This document shows, one piece after another, positions 1 to 6,496 of a stretch of 21,365 nucleotides of DNA. The translations under genes were made by a program, and so were the position numbers. Positions within the stretch are counted from its first letter, which is position 1; each line of letters starts with the position of its first letter. The stretch covers positions 414,120 to 435,484 of the forward strand of contig MJCC01000014.1 in the NCBI GenBank assembly GCA_001766655.1. The letters run 5' to 3'. Below the pieces are notes generated by a model. It had not been told where the DNA came from, did no database searches, and saw nothing but the letters and a program-made list of their open reading frames with translations. This stretch comes from Phytomonas francai (taxonomy: Eukaryota > Euglenozoa > Kinetoplastea > Trypanosomatida > Trypanosomatidae).

Positions 1-3000
1 GGGGGGGGGCAAACGGGGGGGGCGGCGGCCTCCGCGAGGGGGCTCCCCACCGGCCATGCCCCCACCGCATCCCCGCCAAAGCAGCCCAGGCAGCGCACCC
101 CGGCGCCCGGGGCCCACCGCCAGACGTACGCGAAGGCGTCCGCGCCCGCGGAGACGACGAGGACGGCCCCGGCGGCGGGGCATGCGCGGAATCCCGCGAG
201 GGAGAGGCCGCGGACGCCGCCGGGGCCGTCCTCGTGCGCGCACCAGCGGCCGAGGACGGTGAAGGCCCGGCCCGGATGGCCCCACGCCGGCGCCGCAGCC
301 CCGCGCGGCAGCTGCGATAGCGGCGTCCGCGCACCATTCGAAACGGACGGAAGGGAGTCCAAGTCGCTCGGACGCAGAGAGGGGCGGAAGGGAGGCCGCC
401 CGTGCGGGGAAAGCGCCAACGCCCCTCGCGAGAATGGAGGGGCGGCGGCTTCGGTCGAGCGCCGGGCGGCGAGCAGAGAGGCGCTGCTGAGGCCTAGGAG
501 AAGAACACAGCCCGCCTGATCGCCGACGGCGAGGAGACCATCCGGGGCCTCGTCGGGTGGCATGCGAGCTTGTTTTTTCTCCACGCCTAGTGGGGCTTCT
601 ACGGGAGAATCGTCCCGCACGTTCTGCGCAGCGGCCTCACCGGAGCATCGGTAGTCCAGCGCCGTCACCGCAATTTCCACCCCCCAGGTCGCCTGGAAAC
701 GAAAGCACTCGACCATCTGGTCGACATCCCACAGCTGTACGAGTCCGTCGTTTCGACCGGAGACGATCAAATGCACATCCGGAGAGCCCTGCGTTGCTTT
801 GACGATAATGGGAAGCAAACAGGAAAGGAGCTGCGCTCTGGAGGTGCTTGTGGAGAAGGTCAGCTCCGGCGGCGTCGCGTTGGCCACCCCCTTCCCTCCA
901 AAGGGCTCGGGGCGCGGCACGAGGCGGCCCGGAAAGAGCGCCATAAGATTCAGCGGCGGCGCGGCGTGGCTTTGCGAGCCGTATCGTTCCCCAATCCCCT
1001 GCTGCTCTCGCCCGTCGCTCGTTGACGAATTCGCGCTTCGTGCGCTGCTGTGGACCTCCTCCAGCGTCAAACACGGCAGCGCGCGGGAGGTTGACTCCGA
1101 CATGCGCGTCGTGTAAAGCCGGCCGTCGCCGCCAATCGCAATCAAGCCTAGAGCGTCTACCGTCGTGATACTCGCAATCGCGGTGTCTCTAAAGATGAGC
1201 TGACGATACGGCTTCTGCTGTTTTAGGTCGCCCGTCTCGAGAGCTGTGGTCGCACGCCTGGCAAATTTCTTCGGTGATGGGAGCTCTACCTTGGGTTTGG
1301 ACTTTTTGCGCTTTCCATTTCCGCTAGCTTGACGGGAGGATGCGCGGGGGGACAGGGGCTCCAAAGACACATCGGTTGTCGTGGAATATTCGTACGGATT
1401 CGCCAGCTGATTCTTCTGAACATAATAAATAGAGGCAAGCCCGTTTTGTAGGTCCATGCTATTGTAAACCGTACATAGAAACACCGGGGGCGCCTGTTTT
1501 GGCGCGTGGCTGCCCCCCACGGGCCACCGCCGCTGAGATTTTTCAGAGATGCCATGAACTTCGGGACTGGACGGCGCATGCAGGCTCCTCTGGCCTACAC
1601 AAAGGGAACAAAGTATATGGGTTGCCTCCCCAACGCGCGCGTTCAGGGTACTCGTGAGCGAGGGAGGTGGCAGTAGCTCAAAGCGACAGAGTGGTGCGGC
1701 GTTTAAAATACTATATTGGACAACGGCAGCCTCCCAGAGCAGCGTTACGAAGAGCGTGTAGCCCACACAGCCGGCGCCCCCATCGTTCTGGAAGGTCACC
1801 GTCAACTTCAAGGACGACGCGGTGTCGGACTCCATGAGACTTTTCCCATTCCCTGGCCCTTGTGGATCCTGAGGTTCTTGTTGGGCGGGGCTGTTGTTTG
1901 TGCTGGCCATCGTTATAGCACTGATACCCTCTGGAATATTCCACGAGCGCACGACCTTTGACCTTAAACACCACGCAGGCTCATCTTGATCTTCATGTTT
2001 GCTCTCGCTATCGCTGCTTCCGTCGAGGTAGTCCGTCGCAAAGGAACTCAGCATAGAGTCACTGTCATCTGGTAATAGCGGGTTGGTTTCATACTCATAC
2101 TTGCCCCCCTGCCTCAGACTGTCGTTCGTCGTGATTCTCGCGGTCGCGTCGGGGTTTGTCGCGTCGGGGTTTCTCGCGCCATTCACTCCCAGGGCCGCCT
2201 TCCACACCCAGATCTCATTCCTATCGGCCGTGATGAAGGCCGCGAGGTCCGGCACGTAGTTCATATAAAGCACCGGCTGGCGGTGCCCGACGTAGTCGTT
2301 CGGATACGCCCCATTCTCCGAGGCCAAGTCCCACACCCGCACGCAGTACCCCCCGAGCAGCAGGCGATCGCACGTCTCCTCATAGCGCGCCACGAGGGTC
2401 TCCCCCAGCGCCAGCGAGGCCGCCGAGTGGTCGACGAGCGCCTTCACGAGCTGCCCTGTGAGGGCCTGCAGAATAAAAAGGACCCGCTGCTTGCTCAGGA
2501 CCAGCAGCCACAGGGGGGACTCCATCAAAGCAAACCCATTCTCGGACGAGAGACCAGGAATGGAACGAACAAAGAAGCTCACGTCGATCGGATACCCGCA
2601 GGCGCCGAGATCTTGCCGAGAGGCGGTGGAGCAAATGCTCGGGCTATGCGCCGCGAGATTGGCCAGGTTGTGAACGTCGATCTCGCGGAGCGGCCGGTTC
2701 ATCAAAGGGGACCAAAAGATCACCATGTGGTCGCGCCCCCCGGTCACGAGCAGGCGGTACTGCTCACTCCAGCAGACGCAGGTAATTCGCTTGGTGTGGC
2801 CCATCGGGGGGCCGTACTCGGGGGAATTTGAGCTCGCCCGCGGAAGCCCGCGCGGCGGGTTCACCACCCTCCTCCCGAACTGCATTAGCGCCGGCGCCTC
2901 AAGTCGGGAGAGCGCGTGAATGCAGACCGTCGCGTCCTCGCTCGCGCTAAAGAGCGCATTCGTGGTCTCCGAGACGATCAGGTGGGTGATGGCGGCGCCG

Positions 3001-6000
3001 TGAATGCGCGCGGTGAAGAGTGGGCGCCGCACATAGGGCGGCTCCTGGTACCCGTTCTCCTGCATCGACCACTCGTGGATCGAAAACCAGCTTCGCTGGA
3101 GCGCGAACACCTGAAGGACACCATTCTCGAAGCCCAGCAAAAGACAGCCCGAGAAGGGGGTCGTCTTCTCGCTATGCTCGGAGGGGGCCTTCTCGTCCTG
3201 GCCCTCCGAGGCCGCGGTGCTGGGTTGCTCCCTTCCCTTCTCCCTCTCCTCCCACGCGCGTCGGGGGCGGGGGAATAAGGATGGACAGCTGGCCATGGCC
3301 ACGGCGGTCGCGAACCAGGGCGCGGCTTCCTCCGTCGGCGCCGCCCCGCCCGGCGGCAGGCCAAAGTCCAGCAGAAGATCCGATGGGCTGCTGACGGGCT
3401 GGACGAGGTGCTCGAACGTTGGGGGCACCACCACCAGCCCTTTGAAGTACTTGCTCGTTTTTCCGAAGAAAATCTCGATGGAGTCGTCGCGGTACGCGCG
3501 AATCGTGTAGGGCAGGCGTGAGACCGACGCCTCGAAATGCGAGGCCGTGCCGTCCTTGCGGGGTTTGACGGCCGCCCTCGCGCCGCTTTCCGCCTCGGTC
3601 GTATCTTCGCCGGACGCCATGGCCCCGACGTTGGGCTCACCCCCCGATTCCCTTCTCGCCGAAGGCATGGCGGTGAGCTGCCGCTCATTATAGCGAACGC
3701 CTAAAAAGGTGCGCACCACTTCTCCCGAGAGAACGCGCAGGAGGGTCGTGGTGCCGTCAATTGCGGTCACCGCCACGACCTCCGCATCCCCGAGGGAGGG
3801 CGAGGAGAGCGCGAGGTCGGTGATCGCGGCGCGCACGCTAAACAGGTGTCGGATGTGCACGATAGGTGGTTTGCCCGCACATTTCCCTTTGAAGGCCTTT
3901 CTTTTGGCTTTCTCCTCGGATGGGGACGGGTGGGCCGCTCCGCCTCGCCCGGTCTCACCCGCATCGGCGGCCTTTCCCTCGTTGGCGTTCTTTTCATTCG
4001 CGTTTGTCGTACTAGGAATCGCGTTCTGGCGATAAAAGCAGAGATCCGGCTTCCACACCTTCACCAAGCCATCCGGCCCTGCCGTGATATACCGGTTGCT
4101 TTGCTCGCAGACCAGCAGCTTTGTGATTGGCGCTCTGTGGTAGAGGTGATGAACGAGGGGGTAGTTTGCCTGCCATGGGCTTTGATTCGTCGGCGCCCCG
4201 GTGAAGTTGAAAAACTTCACGATCGGAAAAGGGATGTGCTCCTGCCTCGCGTCGGTGCCCTTCGCCGCCCCGCACTGGTCGGCCCCCGTACCGGATAACC
4301 GAGGCGCCTGCAGGGCCATCAGCACGTACGCGCTGAAGTCGTCCCAGGTGACGTGGCCATCCGCATTGGCATCGATGAGAAGAAAAAGCTGATGGATTGC
4401 CTCCATCTGCTGCGCATTCCACGGGCAAAAGCCATTTTGCGCGCCACTCCAGACCTTGTCCACGTCAGCCTCGACAGACGACTCGTCTAGGATGAACCCT
4501 GGCTTGGGATTATCCTGTCCCCCCTTTGCCTTCACTTTTCCATTCTCCTCGTGGTTCGTCCGGTGAGAAGGCATACGAAAGGGGATCAACGATGCGGTCG
4601 CGTCTCTGCCTGTATTCTCAGTCGAACACGCAGCGGTGGAGCGGGCGGACGATGGGGGCATCGAATTCGTCCGCTGCGTGCGCGGAGACGGCTTCACCAA
4701 GTTTGGAAAGAACAAAGAAAAGAGTGGGCCAACGACGAACCAAGCGAAGAAGCGGAAGGGGACCCCATTGGTGGTAGGGAGGCCTAATGAATTAAAAGCA
4801 AAGTGCTCGCACTCAGCGATGCTCATTTCGCTATTCCGAGAGGTTGTTAGTGTAAATAGGTGATCGATATTCGGCAGAGAGCCCACACCATCCGGTGAAG
4901 CCGTCTTGGTGTTGGTCTTAGTATCATATAATTCCACCTGCGATTTACTAAGGTGTTGTAATCTCTTCCAATGCAACATATTTCTGATCTCCTCTCGTAA
5001 AACGTTTTGACAATTATCATGATGGCGCCAAAACCGACCGATAAACGGATCCTCTTCATTCTGGAACCGGTTTGTGTCAATATCAGAAAGACATCCTTGA
5101 GTTCTCAGCGGATAAAAGACTACTTCGGTATCGATCTGGCCACTATTTGCCTGTGATTGCGTTTGACGAGAAGAGGATGTGACGTGGTGGTAGGATATGC
5201 CATTTCTTGCAAGTTTTTTGTCATTTTCTTTCGGATCGTGCTCCACTTTATTGTGATCAAGCACATGGCTAGGACACGCCTCAGGTATCGAGAGGTCACT
5301 TGCGTTCTCTTTTTCCATGCTGCTCACCTCGAGGCGTCGTTTTTTTTCAAGTCTATGCAAGGAGGCTATAATATCAACAAACTGACCGTTCAGGGAAATA
5401 TTCTTTTCGTGTAAATCGCTTAGCATTATTTCCTCTTCAATTTCTTTCATTAGCAATAATCTCGACGCATCTGGCACATTTCCCTCCCCCAGGGACACTG
5501 GATCTAAGCCAAATACGTATTCCCAGTAGTTGCACTGATCAAATGAAATGTCCTTCGCTTCATTTGAACCGTTGATCCCCTCAAATGATAGGGCGCCCTT
5601 CTTTTGATTACTGGTGCTCGTCTTTTTGGCTCCCCCCATTAATAGACCCTCAGAATGGGATCTACCAAGGTGTCTTTTAGAGTCTGCCTTGCCTTCTCTG
5701 TTCCGATGACTTTTTTTTTGTACATCCTCCTCTCTAGGGCGAAGACCTTTTCGGGAATGGAAGTTCTTATACTGGTCCGATAAATTTTTAGAAGTATGTG
5801 GCAAAATGCCCCTTACCAAAGCATGCACATAATCATAGACCTCGAAAAGGAGCTTCACATGCTTAAGCTGGTCCAGAGAGAGACGTGTGTTGTCAGTGAA
5901 ATGGTTAGTGCACGGGGTGAAGCTACTGCGGGTACTTTGATTTGCGTTGTCTTCAGAAGGATGGATTTCGTTTTCATTACTCTGAACGTTAATGACCGAA

Positions 6001-6029
6001 CCGTTGTTTAATGGCTGCTTGCCTTCCAT
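1..6029 (-). CDS. EF-hand + WD40-repeat protein, WDR49/WDR64-like; C-terminus beyond left edge
   Basis: One frame is open from the ATG at 6029 to base 1: 2009 codons with no stop, checked codon by codon. Residues 1-550 are an unrecognised hydrophilic extension with a charged helical stretch near 160-235 and one hydrophobic patch near 424-444. A canonical EF-hand loop lies at about 553-564 (IDANADGHVTWDDF, first loop Asp at 553). WD40 blades follow, for example at 630-662 (ends VKVWKPD), 1010-1040, 1077-1106 (GHTKRITC to IFW), 1230-1234 (VRVWD), 1248-1277, 1630-1660, 1751-1770 (GLVQLWDVD), 1830-1847 and 1920-1970. An EF-hand directly before WD blades, with this loop sequence, resembles the WDR49/WDR64/EFCAB8 group, which is linked to cilia and sperm flagella. 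An axonemal or calcium-sensing scaffold role is inferred. Acidic low complexity lies near 1282-1345 and a basic patch near 1570-1580. The protein is far longer than typical WDR49, so it probably holds several propellers. Confidence 0.87.
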   Translation of the reverse strand, partial: MEGKQPLNNGSVINVQSNENEIHPSEDNANQSTRSSFTPCTNHFTDNTRLSLDQLKHVKLLFEVYDYVHALVRGILPHTSKNLSDQYKNFHSRKGLRPREEDVQKKSHRNREGKADSKRHLGRSHSEGLLMGGAKKTSTSNQKKGALSFEGINGSNEAKDISFDQCNYWEYVFGLDPVSLGEGNVPDASRLLLMKEIEEEIMLSDLHEKNISLNGQFVDIIASLHRLEKKRRLEVSSMEKENASDLSIPEACPSHVLDHNKVEHDPKENDKKLARNGISYHHVTSSSRQTQSQANSGQIDTEVVFYPLRTQGCLSDIDTNRFQNEEDPFIGRFWRHHDNCQNVLREEIRNMLHWKRLQHLSKSQVELYDTKTNTKTASPDGVGSLPNIDHLFTLTTSRNSEMSIAECEHFAFNSLGLPTTNGVPFRFFAWFVVGPLFSLFFPNLVKPSPRTQRTNSMPPSSARSTAACSTENTGRDATASLIPFRMPSHRTNHEENGKVKAKGGQDNPKPGFILDESSVEADVDKVWSGAQNGFCPWNAQQMEAIHQLFLLIDANADGHVTWDDFSAYVLMALQAPRLSGTGADQCGAAKGTDARQEHIPFPIVKFFNFTGAPTNQSPWQANYPLVHHLYHRAPITKLLVCEQSNRYITAGPDGLVKVWKPDLCFYRQNAIPSTTNANEKNANEGKAADAGETGRGGAAHPSPSEEKAKRKAFKGKCAGKPPIVHIRHLFSVRAAITDLALSSPSLGDAEVVAVTAIDGTTTLLRVLSGEVVRTFLGVRYNERQLTAMPSARRESGGEPNVGAMASGEDTTEAESGARAAVKPRKDGTASHFEASVSRLPYTIRAYRDDSIEIFFGKTSKYFKGLVVVPPTFEHLVQPVSSPSDLLLDFGLPPGGAAPTEEAAPWFATAVAMASCPSLFPRPRRAWEEREKGREQPSTAASEGQDEKAPSEHSEKTTPFSGCLLLGFENGVLQVFALQRSWFSIHEWSMQENGYQEPPYVRRPLFTARIHGAAITHLIVSETTNALFSASEDATVCIHALSRLEAPALMQFGRRVVNPPRGLPRASSNSPEYGPPMGHTKRITCVCWSEQYRLLVTGGRDHMVIFWSPLMNRPLREIDVHNLANLAAHSPSICSTASRQDLGACGYPIDVSFFVRSIPGLSSENGFALMESPLWLLVLSKQRVLFILQALTGQLVKALVDHSAASLALGETLVARYEETCDRLLLGGYCVRVWDLASENGAYPNDYVGHRQPVLYMNYVPDLAAFITADRNEIWVWKAALGVNGARNPDATNPDATARITTNDSLRQGGKYEYETNPLLPDDSDSMLSSFATDYLDGSSDSESKHEDQDEPAWCLRSKVVRSWNIPEGISAITMASTNNSPAQQEPQDPQGPGNGKSLMESDTASSLKLTVTFQNDGGAGCVGYTLFVTLLWEAAVVQYSILNAAPLCRFELLPPPSLTSTLNARVGEATHILCSLCVGQRSLHAPSSPEVHGISEKSQRRWPVGGSHAPKQAPPVFLCTVYNSMDLQNGLASIYYVQKNQLANPYEYSTTTDVSLEPLSPRASSRQASGNGKRKKSKPKVELPSPKKFARRATTALETGDLKQQKPYRQLIFRDTAIASITTVDALGLIAIGGDGRLYTTRMSESTSRALPCLTLEEVHSSARSANSSTSDGREQQGIGERYGSQSHAAPPLNLMALFPGRLVPRPEPFGGKGVANATPPELTFSTSTSRAQLLSCLLPIIVKATQGSPDVHLIVSGRNDGLVQLWDVDQMVECFRFQATWGVEIAVTALDYRCSGEAAAQNVRDDSPVEAPLGVEKKQARMPPDEAPDGLLAVGDQAGCVLLLGLSSASLLAARRSTEAAAPPFSRGALALSPHGRPPFRPSLRPSDLDSLPSVSNGARTPLSQLPRGAAAPAWGHPGRAFTVLGRWCAHEDGPGGVRGLSLAGFRACPAAGAVLVVSAGADAFAYVWRWAPGAGVRCLGCFGGDAVGAWPVGSPLAEAAAPPVCPP
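2143..2172 (-). repeat. 15-bp tandem duplication within the WD40 gene
   Basis: Two perfect adjacent copies of gtcgcgtcggggttt on the plus strand. They encode NPDAT twice in a linker just after the WD blade ending near residue 1277. The repeat is in frame, so it only lengthens an apparently disordered loop. It may vary between strains. Confidence 0.85.
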
Positions 6030-6496
6030 GCCATTCAATGCGCACCTTATTTGCCAATTTTATAAATCACCACTTGCGTTTTTTTGTATTATTCGAGATA
6101 TTGCTTTTTTGAGACAGCTTTATACTGCCTTGATAAATATACAACGCAATTGAAAGCAGCAACTTATTAGGCGGAGAAAAAGAGAAGTTTTAAAGAATTA
6201 TCAATCACACACATCCGGATCGTAGAAATTGAACGTAGATCGGTATAACGTGCAAGCTGAATTACCTAGATAAAGAATAACATATATATATATAATACGC
6301 GTACCCTATTTCCCTTTGCTTAAAAAAAAAAAAGCACCCTTATATTACACTTTCTCGCCTGTTAGGCATCAGGAGCAATTCCGTCCTGTCCCCATTTTGC
6401 TTTGCAACACCTTGTTTGCATAAGTGATCGGCTTAAAGCTGCTGCGGTGCAACCTTACGTGATAAAATGATCACGCTCAACAGGCAAGGAAGCAGT
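6030..6496. other. AT-rich intergenic spacer
   Basis: This spacer lies between the PIP kinase stop codon (6497) and the WD40 gene start. It contains a (TA)n run near 6281-6294, a 12-base A run near 6323-6334 and the pyrimidine tract listed separately. I see no ORF or RNA gene. Its left part would be the 5' UTR of the WD40 gene and its right part the 3' UTR of the PIP kinase gene. Confidence 0.7.
6163..6191 (-). promoter_or_regulatory. Pyrimidine tract plus AG, candidate splice-acceptor for the WD40 gene
   Basis: On the minus strand, CTTCTCTTTTTCTCCGCCT is followed by AATAAG, whose AG falls at 6164-6163, about 135 nt upstream of the ATG at 6029. The arrangement matches kinetoplastid trans-splicing acceptors (pyrimidine tract then first AG). 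No RNA evidence is available. Confidence 0.4.

Noticed and set aside
637..1074. Minus-strand ORF of 145 codons
   Set aside because: It is another shadow frame of the WD40 gene. The true frame gives the blade GLVQLWDVD in the same DNA.
2978..3688. Minus-strand ORF of 236 codons, Arg/Pro/Ser-rich
   Set aside because: It is a shifted frame of the WD40 gene. The correct frame is open across it and encodes recognisable blades on both sides.
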